DNA from: JAVBOO01 sp031550435
GTDB lineage: Bacteria; Bacillota; Clostridia; Lachnospirales; WRAX01
Assembly (NCBI GenBank): GCA_031550435.1
Contig: JAVBOO010000029.1
Location: forward strand, 1-64,000
Reading direction: 5' to 3'
DNA: 64,000 nucleotides
The translations under genes were made by a program, and so were the position numbers. Positions 32,333 through 41,723 of this stretch are shown one piece after another. The first letter of the stretch is position 1; every line of letters begins with the position of its first letter. The notes under the pieces are model-generated. The model saw nothing but the letters and a program-made list of their open reading frames with translations. It searched no databases and was not told where the DNA came from.

Positions 32333-33236
32333 AAGTTTTTCTTATTTTCTTGACGAAGCCTTGCATAATACGGTCAGAAACAGCCTGATGTCCATAACAT
32401 CTGCAATAACCGTTTCTGCATGCGTTTTTATGCTTGTATTTTTGTTTTGTATAGCCATAAACGTTGATTCGTTTCTTGTGAACCTTGAAGAAACAACCGG
32501 CGTTATAACCGTCTTCATAGATGACGGCTCGACAAACGACCAAATCACGGCTCTGTACGACGAAATTGTCTCTATAGATCATGTTGACAAGGTAGAATTC
32601 ATATCATCTAAACAGGCAATGGAAAATTTCAAGAGCACGCTTTCCGATAACTTTAAGCTGCTCGACGGACTCGAAAACACAAATGTTTTAAGAAGAAGAT
32701 TCACGGTAACACTCGAATCGGGTAAATACGACGACGCGATAGTCGCGAAACTTAACTCGATTAAAGCTTCCAACCCGACTATATCGAGCTTTAATCACTT
32801 TAAAGACCTGGTAGACAAACTTGTCGCGACAAGCAACATTATCAGAATAATATGCTTGTTTATCATTCTGCTGTTGTTTTTCCTGGCAATAGTCATTATA
32901 ATTAACACTATTAAGCTCGCCGTAAACAACAGGCGAACCGAAATCGGAATAATGAAATTTATCGGGGCGACCGACGGCTTCATCAAAACGCCGTTCGTTA
33001 TCGAAGGCCTGATTATAGGAGTTGCGGGTTCGATTTTGCCGCTGTTGTTTCTTGTAATCGGCTATGACAGATTGAGCGGAGTTTTGACGAGAAGCCTTGG
33101 AGAACTCGGGTTTTCGTTTGAGCTTATCGCGGGAATCGAAATATTCAGGACCGTTATTCCCGTAGCCGTAATTTTCGGCTGTATAATAGGAATAGTCGGA
33201 AGTCTTGTGTCAATCAGAAGATATCTTCATGTTTAA
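32316..33236 (+). CDS. ftsX: Cell division ABC transporter permease FtsX
   Basis: Membrane half of FtsEX. Four membrane segments (about 23-45, 170-195, 220-245 and 270-295) with the large extracellular loop between the first two, and the FtsX/MacB-type signature NTIKLAVNNRRTEIGIMKFIGAT after segment two. The ATG at 32316 sits 5 bases after AAAAAGG; the frame also opens at TTG 32301. 306 residues. Translationally coupled to ftsE. Confidence 0.95.
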   Translation: MNMKLRSFSYFLDEALHNTVRNSLMSITSAITVSACVFMLVFLFCIAINVDSFLVNLEETTGVITVFIDDGSTNDQITALYDEIVSIDHVDKVEFISSKQAMENFKSTLSDNFKLLDGLENTNVLRRRFTVTLESGKYDDAIVAKLNSIKASNPTISSFNHFKDLVDKLVATSNIIRIICLFIILLLFFLAIVIIINTIKLAVNNRRTEIGIMKFIGATDGFIKTPFVIEGLIIGVAGSILPLLFLVIGYDRLSGVLTRSLGELGFSFELIAGIEIFRTVIPVAVIFGCIIGIVGSLVSIRRYLHV

Positions 33237-33257
33237 GAGACGGGGGAGATTTACAAA

Positions 33258-34457
33258 TTGAGTAAGAAAAGCTTAGCAGCGTTTGCCGTTATCCTTTCCG
33301 TGGTATTGGCGGCCGGCTCGTTAACCATAGGAGCTCAGAGTTTAACGGATCTTCAAAAAACAAAAGGCAATGTAACATCAGAGAAAAACGATCTTCAATA
33401 TATACTTAGCAAGGCAAAGAACGAGAAAAACAGCCTGCTCGAAGAAATCACGCAAATGGATATACAGATCGAGGAGCTTTCCGAAAATCTCGACTATGTA
33501 ACCGGGCTTCTGGATCAAACAAACGACGAGCTTGCCTCGGCCGAAGAAAAACTCGCAGAGGCAACTGCTACGAAGGACGAGCAGATGTCGTCTCTCATAA
33601 AGCGCCTGCGCGTTATGGACGAAAACGGTTCAATGGCTTATTTACAGATTATTTTCAGCTCGTCAAGTATCGTTGAGCTTTTGAACAGATTTGAAAACAT
33701 TAAGTCCATAGCCGACTATGATAGGAATCTTTTTAACGAACTCGAGGCTACCGAGGCAACTATAGCCGAAGAAGTCGCGACTATCGATTCCAAGAAAAAA
33801 GAAATCGAAATACTTCTTAACGAACAAACCGCTAAAAAACACGCTCTTGAAGAGAGCGCACAGCAGAAAAACCTGCGCGTTACAGTACTTAACAATGACG
33901 AGCAAACATATCTGAAACAGATAAAAGACCTCGAAAAAACCGAAAACGAGATACAGGCGACCATACTTAAGGCGCAGGCGGACGCGGCTCACGCCGCTGC
34001 CGTCAAAGCTCAGCTTCAGCGCGAAGCGGCCGCAAAACTCGCGTTAAACCAGACATACACGGGCGGAATGATATGGCCTCTTCCCGGCTATACGAAGCTC
34101 AGCTCGGGATATATTAACAGAACAAACCCTATAAGCGGCAGAAGAGAGTTCCATACAGGACTTGATATACCCGCCCCGAGAGGCACAACAATTGTCGCTG
34201 CTTCCGCAGGTGTTGTAATAATCTCCGGCACAAACCTCGGCGGCTTCGGTTACAGCGTTGTTATCGACCATGGCGGCGGAATTTCGACTCAGTATTCACA
34301 CTGTTCGAAGCTGCTCGTAAAAGTCGGAGACAGTGTTTCTCAGGGAGATAAGATCGCTCTTGTCGGAAGTACGGGATATTCCACGGGAAATCATCTTCAT
34401 TTCGAAGTACACGTAAACGGTGCTCACACTAACCCGACAGCTTATGTAAAACCATAG
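33258..34457 (+). CDS. FtsEX-associated coiled-coil M23 peptidoglycan hydrolase (EnvC/PcsB-like)
   Basis: Secreted murein hydrolase or hydrolase activator. Signal peptide 1-27 (KKSLAAFAVILSVVLAAGSL...IGAQS). Two long coiled-coil blocks (about 30-120 and 150-260), the part that docks on FtsX in related systems. The LytM domain (275-399) keeps all metal ligands: His299 and Asp303 (HTGLD), His379 and His381 (HLHFEV). It should therefore be catalytically competent. The start is TTG 33258 with GGGGGAG 9 bases upstream. 399 residues. Third gene of ftsE-ftsX-M23, followed by a terminator. Confidence 0.92.
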   Translation: MSKKSLAAFAVILSVVLAAGSLTIGAQSLTDLQKTKGNVTSEKNDLQYILSKAKNEKNSLLEEITQMDIQIEELSENLDYVTGLLDQTNDELASAEEKLAEATATKDEQMSSLIKRLRVMDENGSMAYLQIIFSSSSIVELLNRFENIKSIADYDRNLFNELEATEATIAEEVATIDSKKKEIEILLNEQTAKKHALEESAQQKNLRVTVLNNDEQTYLKQIKDLEKTENEIQATILKAQADAAHAAAVKAQLQREAAAKLALNQTYTGGMIWPLPGYTKLSSGYINRTNPISGRREFHTGLDIPAPRGTTIVAASAGVVIISGTNLGGFGYSVVIDHGGGISTQYSHCSKLLVKVGDSVSQGDKIALVGSTGYSTGNHLHFEVHVNGAHTNPTAYVKP

Positions 34458-34520
34458 AGCGCGGCTTGTTTTAGCAAAGCACATAGTAAAACTTCATAAC
34501 CGGACAGTTAAGCAAGCTCG

Positions 34521-34550
34521 GTTCGGCGGCAGCCTCGGTTGCCGCCGAGC
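34521..34550 (+). terminator. Terminator after the ftsEX-M23 operon
   Basis: An 11-bp stem (34521-34531 with 34540-34550, core CGGCGGCA/TGCCGCCG) with an 8-base loop, followed by TTTCATTTT. Confidence 0.75.
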
Positions 34551-34603
34551 TTTCATTTTACACCAAATGCTTCTGATTTTTAGATCCTCAAAAAAGAAAC
34601 TCA

Positions 34604-34632
34604 TTGAAGTATAAATTGAAGTCAAGTATAAT
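34604..34632 (+). promoter_or_regulatory. Sigma-A-type promoter for the CtpA-type protease
   Basis: TTGAAG (34604-34609), a 17-base spacer and TATAAT (34627-34632). The leader is about 145 bases. Confidence 0.6.
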
Positions 34633-34782
34633 AAGATTGTTCATACAGACAAATCTGCGCTGCGGCTTACTCTTGTTGCGGCAAATAAAGTTTAAAACGG
34701 GCAAGCAGACTTGTTTGCTGCGCGGCTTAGCTTCGTAAAATTCTACTTATGAGCTTATTCAAAACAAAGATAGGAGACAGTC

Positions 34783-36042
34783 ATGGACGAAGAAAAAAAC
34801 ATTGTTCCCGGAAACAGCGGCAAGCGGAATTATCTATTGGGAATAATATCGGGCGTAGTTCTTGTGCTCGCGCTTAATTTTGCATACAGCGCTTTTTTAC
34901 CTCAGACAAATATTTTTGATATCGGCGGCAATACTCCGAAAACGGATTCGACTGCCAACAAAAACAGCGGCTCGGCTGATCAAAAGATTGACGAAATTTT
35001 CAAGATACTCGATACGTATTATGTCGGAGAATACGACAAGGAAGATCTGAAACAAAACATGTTCCAGGGCCTTGTATACGGTGTTGGCGATCCCTATACC
35101 TCATACATGGATAAGGATACGTTTGAAAAGTACATGACAAGCATTGACGGGAATTACAGCGGTATCGGCATAACGGTAACAAACGATACCGAGACAAACT
35201 CGATTGTAATCATTTCTCTCTTCGAGGGCTATCCCGGGCAAAAAGCGGGACTTCTGCCCGGAGACAGAATCGTTAAAGTAAACGGAAAAGATGTTTCCGG
35301 CGAGATTATGGACGAGGCGATAAGCATAATAAAGGGCGAACCGGATACCCATGTGTCAATCAGCGTATTCAGGCCGTCCGACAACACAACGAAGGATTAC
35401 GACCTTGTCAGGGAAAACATCAGCGTTCCGACAGTTTCGCACAAAATGCTTGAAAACGATATAGGTTATCTCCGCATAACCCAGTTTGACAAGGTTACGC
35501 TCGACCAGTTTAAACAGGCGTATGCCGACCTTCAAAACAGTAACATGAAAGGCCTGATAATAGACCTTCGCAACAACCCCGGCGGACTTTTAAACGTTGT
35601 ATGCTCAATAACGGATATGCTTGTTCCGAAATCCGTTATAACTTATACCGAGGATAAAAACGGCAAGAGAGAAAACTACAACTCCGGCGACGACCGTATC
35701 GAAATACCGCTTTTACTGCTTGTAAACGGCGGCAGCGCTTCCGCATCTGAAGTAATGTCGGGCGCGGTTCAAGATCTCGGAGTCGGCGAACTTGTCGGCA
35801 CAAAGACCTTCGGAAAAGGACTCGTTCAAAATATATTCGAGTGCAAAGACGGTTCGGCCGTCAAAGTTACGATTGCGAAGTACTATACACCGAGAGGCGT
35901 ATGCATACACGGAATCGGAATCGAACCGGACTATGTTGTCGAAATGAGTGACGAGCTAAGCGTAAAAATATCCTCACTGACCATGGATGAGGATGTTCAG
36001 CTCAAAAAAGCGTTTGATATAATGTCGGAAAAAATAAAGTAA
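34783..36042 (+). CDS. ctpA: C-terminal processing protease, S41 family
   Basis: Membrane-anchored serine protease with a Ser/Lys dyad acting outside the membrane. One N-terminal membrane helix (about 16-36), a helical region, a PDZ domain (about 115-205; GIGITV, KAGLLPGDRIVKVNG) and the S41 core with IGYLRITQF, LIIDLRNNPGG, the nucleophile in NGGSASASEVM and the Lys in TFGKGLVQ. 419 residues. The ATG has GGAGACAGTC upstream. CtpA-type proteases follow ftsEX-M23 modules in many Clostridia and may process wall or spore proteins; the substrate here is inferred only. Confidence 0.95.
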   Translation: MDEEKNIVPGNSGKRNYLLGIISGVVLVLALNFAYSAFLPQTNIFDIGGNTPKTDSTANKNSGSADQKIDEIFKILDTYYVGEYDKEDLKQNMFQGLVYGVGDPYTSYMDKDTFEKYMTSIDGNYSGIGITVTNDTETNSIVIISLFEGYPGQKAGLLPGDRIVKVNGKDVSGEIMDEAISIIKGEPDTHVSISVFRPSDNTTKDYDLVRENISVPTVSHKMLENDIGYLRITQFDKVTLDQFKQAYADLQNSNMKGLIIDLRNNPGGLLNVVCSITDMLVPKSVITYTEDKNGKRENYNSGDDRIEIPLLLLVNGGSASASEVMSGAVQDLGVGELVGTKTFGKGLVQNIFECKDGSAVKVTIAKYYTPRGVCIHGIGIEPDYVVEMSDELSVKISSLTMDEDVQLKKAFDIMSEKIK

Positions 36043-36053
36043 GGTTTTAGTAA

Positions 36054-36162
36054 ATATAGTCAGTTAAATTTAAAACCGTCCAAGCGAAGCGTGAGCGGTT
36101 TTAAATTTAACGCCCGACGTCCTACAGTCGTTTAAGACTGATATTTTCTTAAACGACTGTAT
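36054..36162 (+). repeat. R3 element, copy 1
   Basis: Two adjacent hairpins: TTAAATTTAAAACCG... CGGTTTTAAATTTAA, then ACAGTCGTTTAAGA... TCTTAAACGACTGT. Copy 2 at 37177-37286 is in the same orientation and about 90% alike by eye. It begins about 11 bases after the ctpA stop and could act as its terminator. Confidence 0.75.
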
Positions 36163-36368
36163 ATGATCAAAAGAGCTGTTTTGCATGAACGCATAACGGC
36201 TTTTTTTGCGCCGTTTAAGTATAATTTTCTTTTTGTTGTCAATAATAGACTTATGCCGGTCTCCGGGAAAATTACGGTGATTAGCACTACGGTAATTTTT
36301 GGTTGTTCCGAGTAAGCGGTGATTAAGCCGCCGCTTACCAAAATACATGGTTAAACGGAGGAAAATTT

Positions 36369-36530
36369 ATGACAGCGGGTCATCAGGAAATCAAGTGCGA
36401 TGTAAAGACATGTAAATTCAACGACAAGGCAAAGTTCTGTACCCTAGGCGATATAACAGTCGGCAACGACGGCATGAACGAAGCGAAATCTAAAAAAGAC
36501 ACAATCTGCGCAAGCTTTTTATCGGAGTAA
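36369..36530 (+). CDS. DUF1540 domain protein
   Basis: 53-residue protein of unknown function. The DUF1540 pattern is clear: IKCDVKTCKFNDKAKFCTLGDITVG... DTICASF, with Cys10, Cys15, Cys24 and Cys47, possibly metal-binding. The ATG has GGAGG 7 bases upstream (36357-36361), and a strong terminator follows the stop directly. DUF1540 proteins are widespread in spore-forming Clostridia, but no role is established. Confidence 0.85.
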   Translation: MTAGHQEIKCDVKTCKFNDKAKFCTLGDITVGNDGMNEAKSKKDTICASFLSE

Positions 36531-36535
36531 TACAA

Positions 36536-36568
36536 AAAAACAGGCAGGGATAAACCTTGCCTGTTTTT
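36536..36568 (+). terminator. Terminator of the DUF1540 gene
   Basis: A 9-bp stem CAGGCAGGG/CCTTGCCTG with a 5-base loop, extended by five A-T pairs, with T5 on the plus strand. The preceding A-tract makes it usable on the minus strand too. Confidence 0.85.
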
Positions 36569-36611
36569 ATTTTCTTATGAAGCGGACAAAATTCTCCGCT
36601 TATAGCCATAA

Positions 36612-36772
36612 ATCTAAGTATGTACAAGTTAATCGAACTTCGTGAAGCGCAGCGTAACAAAGCATGAGCCCACGGATTTTGAAAGCCCATAAAATGGGCG
36701 CAAAATCCTAAGGCGAATGGATTAAATCAGCCTGAAATCTGTCCAAAGTGAATTAATCAGTGTTTATCTGAG
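36612..36772 (+). repeat. R1 element, divergent full-length copy
   Basis: The left end TCTAAGTATGTACAAGTTAA then TCGAAC, and the right end GGATTAAATCAGCC... TCTGTCCAAAGTGAATTAAT then CAGTGTTTAT, are R1. The middle is replaced by a different hairpin (AAGCCCATAAAATGGGC). Length about 160, as in the typical copy. Confidence 0.6.
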
Positions 36773-36798
36773 CATAAATTACCGCGACCTTATGCCCA

Positions 36799-37146
36799 TT
36801 ATCTCAGCAGTACCGATTTCATATAAAGCTCAACAATCAAAAGCCCGAGGGTTATCAACGGCCAACAATACTCCGGTTTCAAGAACTTTAGATATTTTAA
36901 AGGTATAAGTGCGTTATTTTTCGTTGTTTCCTTAGTCTCGCGCATCAGGAAATAGGCGGTTAAAAAGCAGGAAATAACGCAGGCCACTATCAGAAACTCT
37001 TCGCCCAGTTTGAACGAATCGTGCAGCCTGTCTATCAAAAGCATTCCTATACCCGAAAACAGTCCGACAATCAACGCGCCGGCAATGACTCCCGCCGCAA
37101 GTAAAGCTGAACTTTCCGCAATAAATCTGAGATTTTTTTTATCCAT
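36799..37146 (-). CDS. Small membrane protein of unknown function
   Basis: 115 residues with three predicted membrane helices (about 12-38, 50-68, 94-112) and a basic loop (MRETKETTKNNALIPLKYLKFLK). No family was recognised. The ATG at 37146 has only a weak ribosome site (GCGGG). It lies between two R3 copies and an R1 copy, away from partner genes. Moderate confidence that it is a real gene, based on length and coherent membrane topology. Confidence 0.55.
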   Translation of the reverse strand: MDKKNLRFIAESSALLAAGVIAGALIVGLFSGIGMLLIDRLHDSFKLGEEFLIVACVISCFLTAYFLMRETKETTKNNALIPLKYLKFLKPEYCWPLITLGLLIVELYMKSVLLR

Positions 37147-37176
37147 CCCGCACTCATGACCTTTATATTATTTGTT

Positions 37177-37286
37177 ATATATAGTCAGTTAAATTTAAAA
37201 CCGTCCAAGCTAAGCTTGAGCAGTTTTGAATTTAACGTCCGACGTCCTACAGTCGTTTAAGACTGCTATTGTCTTAAACGACTGTA
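37177..37286 (+). repeat. R3 element, copy 2
   Basis: Same two-hairpin structure as 36054-36162, with paired changes in the first stem (CAAGCTAAGCTTGAGCAG for CAAGCGAAGCGTGAGCGG). Direct repeat 1.1 kb from copy 1. Confidence 0.75.
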
Positions 37287-37291
37287 GTGAA

Positions 37292-37380
37292 TATTATTGT
37301 GGAAGTTAAAGCCGCATAAAATACTTACACTGTTTCATGTGCCGAGCAGACGCGCTAAGGTGCACCGCAAACATCTACAT
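37292..37380 (+). repeat. R2 element, 5' half, running into the stop of the Fn3/SLH gene
   Basis: ATTATTGTGGAAGTTAAAGC, ATAAAATACTTACAC, GCCGAGCAGACGCG and ACCGCA... CATCTA match R2. The TAG stop of the minus-strand gene (37377-37375) lies in its last bases. Confidence 0.6.
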
Positions 37381-40300
37381 ACCCGATTCTTGCATAATAA
37401 CGTTTATCATTCTCAGCATTTCTTCCATGGTCAGATTGGCCTTTGGTCTTGACGAGCTTCCCTCAAGAAAACCTATCTGCGCGGCCTTAAGCAGCGGAAC
37501 ACGGTTTGCTTCTGATGCCGAGGCTATATCGGAGTATCCTGAATCCGCGATAGTTCCGAAGTTCTTTATTTGAGACTTTGTTTTAATTTCGTAAAGTTTT
37601 ACGAGAGAGGCTATCGCCGTCTCTCTTAACACATTTCCTCCCGTCACTAAAAGTCCGGATTTGAGCAAAGAGTTGTATTCCGCGTCGCTCAGTTCTGTTT
37701 TGACCGAAACTTCCTTGCTGCCGGAGGCAACAGCCGCCATAACCTTATTGAGATAAAGAGCCGGAACTGCGGCTTTTGGGTCGTAATGCCCAAGATCCTT
37801 AAAATTCATCCTTGACGATACCTCATAAAGGTCCTCGCTTGCCGGCGTTCCGATTGCGGAAGGCGCGTTATTCGAGATTGCGGCGAACGCCGTAACTCTC
37901 GAAGTTGAAAACTTAAACGTGTTTGAAGCCTTGTCATAGCTGTCGTTGTTTCTTGTCCAGCCGGAGCCGTCAGGCGTATAACTGTACGTGCCGACATTTT
38001 TATCAATGACCAGATAACGGTTCGTTACGGTCATTGCGACATTAGTCGGAGCTTTTGTATATGCCAGTCCTATGCTCTTCGTCGGAGATTCGACGATTAT
38101 CCCGAGCTTTTGGGCAGGGGAGACATAGCTTTGCACGTTTGCGTTTAGTAACGGCAGGCCGGCAGTGCTGTTGTTAAGCGTCAGCGTTATATATGAATTT
38201 GCGCCGAGATTTTTCACCGCACCCGCCTGCGCCGTGTCATAAAAACCGGGCGCGAGCTTAAACACCGAAGTTGCCGTGGTGACCGTCAAGGTGATTTTCC
38301 TTTCGGCAAACGCCTTGGCAATCGAATACGGCAATTCCAAAGTTCTGTTGGTCACAGCCTTTCCGTTGTAGTAGGCCAAGTTTACATTATAGTCGTAAAT
38401 ACCCGAGGCAATCAAAGAAGAAATAAAGCGCTGATCCGCCATGTTATCCTTGTTTCCGTATGCGTCCGTTTTGTTCGAGAGAAATCTGAGCATCAACGTG
38501 TCGGTGTATCTGTCGTAGACAGTCTCAAAGTCTTTCACGGGCAGCGGATACATGTCCGGGTTCTTATCTCCGTCGTACTCGCCCTTGTACTTGCTTGTGA
38601 AAAGGCGCACCGGTGCGCTCCATGGCGATTCCGCCGATTTTGTATAAACGGGGTCAAGACCGTTGAGCGCCTGAGGAACGACAAATTCCAGATTATCGAC
38701 AAACGTGTCGTCCGGAGACATCTGCAGTATATATTGATAATACGACGCGATACCGTCGGCGGTTTTTGTTACGGTCAGCCTTGCTTTAACCCGGAAGTAG
38801 TAGCCCTTGTTTGCTGTCAGTTTATTGAATTTTGCCATGACAGTATCGTTTATCGCGGGACTCAAAAGCAAGTCTGCGGCTCCGCCTCCGGGTTTTCCTG
38901 TTCCCGTCAGCGCCATCGTATCCGCAATATCCTTATACCATTCGAGTATCAGATAATCCGACTCGCTTGGGAGCAGTTCGGTCTTGTTCTCTTTGTTGTA
39001 CTGCTCGACATGAGCCATGGAAGCAAGCCCGAGACCAACGGGTGTCAACGGCGCGACAATAGGCTTTGTCGTAAGCGCAACGGGATTTGAATACTCGGAA
39101 TATGCCATACCTGCGCTATTGTTTGCCTTCGCGCGTATCCAGACGTTATACGTCGTTTCTGGAAACAGCTTTGGTATAGTAAAGCTCATATACTCGTCAG
39201 AGCCTGACAAGGAAAGCACTCCGTCTTTTTTTACATCCGCCGGGTTTATCAGTATTCCGTCCTTCGGGTATTTTGAAAGCTGATCGTGATAGTAAAGCTC
39301 GTAATCCAAGCCTTCGGAATACTTCCACTTAACCGTTACGGATGTATCTGTAGAACCGACTGCAATAAGCATCGGAACAGTCGGAGTTATATCGACCGAT
39401 CCGCGGTCGCTGAGCGTAGTCGCAACGATATAGGCGGGGTATTTTGCGGTCAGTTTAACGCCGTTTACAACGACAAACGGACGCACGAGTATTACATAGG
39501 CCGTATCGGGCTTTAATGCGGACTTGCCGGGAGTAGTTGTTGCCGCGACCTTGTACTCGATCTTGGATCCGTTCACAGCCGGGTTGATCTCCGTGTAGTC
39601 GCCGTTTGTCAAAGACGCGAGATAGCTGTCATAGCCGCCTCTTTGCTGCAGGAAATCGTATTCGGCAACGTTTATCTCATATTTGGCGTCACCGAGGTTC
39701 ATATACCTGACGGTATAGTGGCTCAGTGTATCTGCGCTCACTCCCAGACTTAAAAGCTTGGACTTGACCGTTAAAATGCCGTCAGCCTGCACCGAACCGA
39801 ACAGGGATGCTCTGAGTTCGACGACCGTCATAGCCTTTTCGTCTATGTCCTCTCCGAAAAACAGCGCTCCGCCCTTTACTCCGACCTTGGAATACCATGC
39901 GTCTGTCGTCTTGTCGTAAAGCTCGTACCAAACTTTTTCCCATTCCGCGGTTATCGAGTCCTTAGTGATAACATCGATTCCGAGAGCGTCTTTTTTCACG
40001 GCAAGAGGCGGCCTCATTATCATTATCGGCGTCGTGACGATATCGCCTACGGGCGGCACGAAGTGCGAATAATACGCAGGCAGCGATTTTTGGCTCCCCT
40101 GAGTGCGGTTTGCGACTATTTTGATGTAGTAGATTTTGTTGTCGGTAATCGGCAGGCGCTCGTAAGCGCTTCCGTTCCAGCGAGTATAATAGCCGGTCTC
40201 ATAACTGTAGGCATATTTGTTGAACGTATCGCTGTTGATTTTATATGAGAACAAAAATTCTCGCAGCGAAACGGCGTTCAGCCCGGTAACCGCCTGTTGG

Positions 40301-41709
40301 TTCAGGAAAGCAGGGTCGGAGAAATTCAGCATATCGTCCGTCACCCATATATCGTAACTGACACCTTTGTCAATTATTTCGGTCTCTCCCGCTTTTAAAA
40401 GCGAACGCTCCGCGTCGTTGTACGGAAGGCGTGAAAACGCAAGCCAGGTAATGTTCAGCTTTAGAGGGATTGAGCCGTTATTGGTTACGTCGAGTATATC
40501 GGGCTTTGTCGGCGAAAACTGTGAAAGAGCAGGGTCAAAAACCGCAATAACCGACTTCATGGATTTTTCAGTCAGTACACCGTTTACAAGCTCAGTGTAG
40601 TGTACAGTCATTTGATAGTACGTAATCACCGCGGGTCGCGGCGCGTAAGTCATATTGATGGAGTTTGCGATGTTTTTACCCACGAGAGTCAGAACCGTTT
40701 CCGGCTGAGACATCAGCGGAGAAAGTGATTTTTCTATCTTGAGGGACGTAATATCAAGAGAAGACTGGAGAAGGCTGTCCCAAAACAGTCTCACATTTTC
40801 TGTGTCCACGGGCTCGACATACAGCGAAGGACTGATGTACAGGTCGTTTGTGCGGTACTCTCTTTGCGTAAACGACAGTTTGTAGTCAGCTTTGCCGATA
40901 ACAACAGTATTATCGAGAGCTTCCCGTATAAGCGCGTTATTGTACAACGGTTCGATTTTAAGGGCATAGAGCTTACCGGGGACAAGGTTTGTACCTTGAA
41001 ATGTATAGTTATATTTCCCGTCGATTATTTTGAGCCCGGGATTGTCTTTGTATACAGTGACGCTATTATCGGTCAGGACGGCGGAAAGAGACGTGCCGCC
41101 AAGGGCGTAATAAATTTTGTAGCCGTTGAAAATGTCAGCGCCGTTTATAAGCGGCCTGTCCCAGGTAACTGTTATGTTGTTTCCCAAGCCCGCCGCTTTA
41201 ACTGCGATATCGGTAAGATACAGTGCTTCGTTTGTTTTCGGCGCGCCCGAATCAAGCGGAGCGTTCGCACTGTAATTCTGTTCGACTCCGTTTACCGTGC
41301 GCTTGTACGTGTGGGCATGATAGGGTTCAACCTTAAAAGAGTAAACGCTTCCGCTGTTCAGCGTTGTAAACGTCTGAGTCCATGCCGTATTCGGGGCGAG
41401 CACCTGCGCGTCCGGCTGAGTTTTATAGCTTTCCGACAGCGTCATGTTGCGGTAAAAAATGTTGTAGCCCAAAGGCTCATGGGCAGCATCGCCGTCGAGC
41501 GCAGCCGTATCAACGGCCGTCGACATTTTAGGCTTTGTCCAAAGCAGATTCAGCTTATAGTCCGTTCTTCCGACGAGTGACAAGTCTTCAATCTTCATAT
41601 CGCTGACAGGCGTTTGCAGGTTAGCATATACCGTATCGAGCCCGACAAGTCCGCCGAAGGAAAGGATTGCGGCTAGTAGGGCCGCAGTCGTTTTTTTAAG
41701 GTTTTTCAT
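37375..41709 (-). CDS. Giant secreted Fn3-repeat protein with C-terminal SLH-like region
   Basis: 1444-residue surface protein. Signal peptide 1-29 (MKNLKKTTAALLAAIL... TVYA). At least four fibronectin-III-like modules can be picked, for example KLNLLWTKPK... YNIFYRNMT, NNITVTWDRP... YKIYYALGG, TSVTVKWKYS... YELYYHD and NYNVNLAYYNGK. The last 150 residues resemble degenerate S-layer homology units (AIASLVKLYEIKT, GYSDIASASEANRVPLLKAAQIGFLEG). The ATG at 41709 follows GGGGGAT by 3 bases; ATG 41721 has no ribosome site. It is paralogous to the next gene, with which it shares the C-terminal region. Binding partner and role are unknown; adhesin or S-layer-associated protein is likely. Confidence 0.85.
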   Translation of the reverse strand: MKNLKKTTAALLAAILSFGGLVGLDTVYANLQTPVSDMKIEDLSLVGRTDYKLNLLWTKPKMSTAVDTAALDGDAAHEPLGYNIFYRNMTLSESYKTQPDAQVLAPNTAWTQTFTTLNSGSVYSFKVEPYHAHTYKRTVNGVEQNYSANAPLDSGAPKTNEALYLTDIAVKAAGLGNNITVTWDRPLINGADIFNGYKIYYALGGTSLSAVLTDNSVTVYKDNPGLKIIDGKYNYTFQGTNLVPGKLYALKIEPLYNNALIREALDNTVVIGKADYKLSFTQREYRTNDLYISPSLYVEPVDTENVRLFWDSLLQSSLDITSLKIEKSLSPLMSQPETVLTLVGKNIANSINMTYAPRPAVITYYQMTVHYTELVNGVLTEKSMKSVIAVFDPALSQFSPTKPDILDVTNNGSIPLKLNITWLAFSRLPYNDAERSLLKAGETEIIDKGVSYDIWVTDDMLNFSDPAFLNQQAVTGLNAVSLREFLFSYKINSDTFNKYAYSYETGYYTRWNGSAYERLPITDNKIYYIKIVANRTQGSQKSLPAYYSHFVPPVGDIVTTPIMIMRPPLAVKKDALGIDVITKDSITAEWEKVWYELYDKTTDAWYSKVGVKGGALFFGEDIDEKAMTVVELRASLFGSVQADGILTVKSKLLSLGVSADTLSHYTVRYMNLGDAKYEINVAEYDFLQQRGGYDSYLASLTNGDYTEINPAVNGSKIEYKVAATTTPGKSALKPDTAYVILVRPFVVVNGVKLTAKYPAYIVATTLSDRGSVDITPTVPMLIAVGSTDTSVTVKWKYSEGLDYELYYHDQLSKYPKDGILINPADVKKDGVLSLSGSDEYMSFTIPKLFPETTYNVWIRAKANNSAGMAYSEYSNPVALTTKPIVAPLTPVGLGLASMAHVEQYNKENKTELLPSESDYLILEWYKDIADTMALTGTGKPGGGAADLLLSPAINDTVMAKFNKLTANKGYYFRVKARLTVTKTADGIASYYQYILQMSPDDTFVDNLEFVVPQALNGLDPVYTKSAESPWSAPVRLFTSKYKGEYDGDKNPDMYPLPVKDFETVYDRYTDTLMLRFLSNKTDAYGNKDNMADQRFISSLIASGIYDYNVNLAYYNGKAVTNRTLELPYSIAKAFAERKITLTVTTATSVFKLAPGFYDTAQAGAVKNLGANSYITLTLNNSTAGLPLLNANVQSYVSPAQKLGIIVESPTKSIGLAYTKAPTNVAMTVTNRYLVIDKNVGTYSYTPDGSGWTRNNDSYDKASNTFKFSTSRVTAFAAISNNAPSAIGTPASEDLYEVSSRMNFKDLGHYDPKAAVPALYLNKVMAAVASGSKEVSVKTELSDAEYNSLLKSGLLVTGGNVLRETAIASLVKLYEIKTKSQIKNFGTIADSGYSDIASASEANRVPLLKAAQIGFLEGSSSRPKANLTMEEMLRMINVIMQESGM

Positions 41710-41723
41710 CTTATCCCCCATTA

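Noticed and set aside
36070..36348. 92- and 69-codon minus-strand frames between ctpA and the DUF1540 gene
   Set aside because: They cover the R3 hairpins and neighbouring inverted repeats. No ribosome site.
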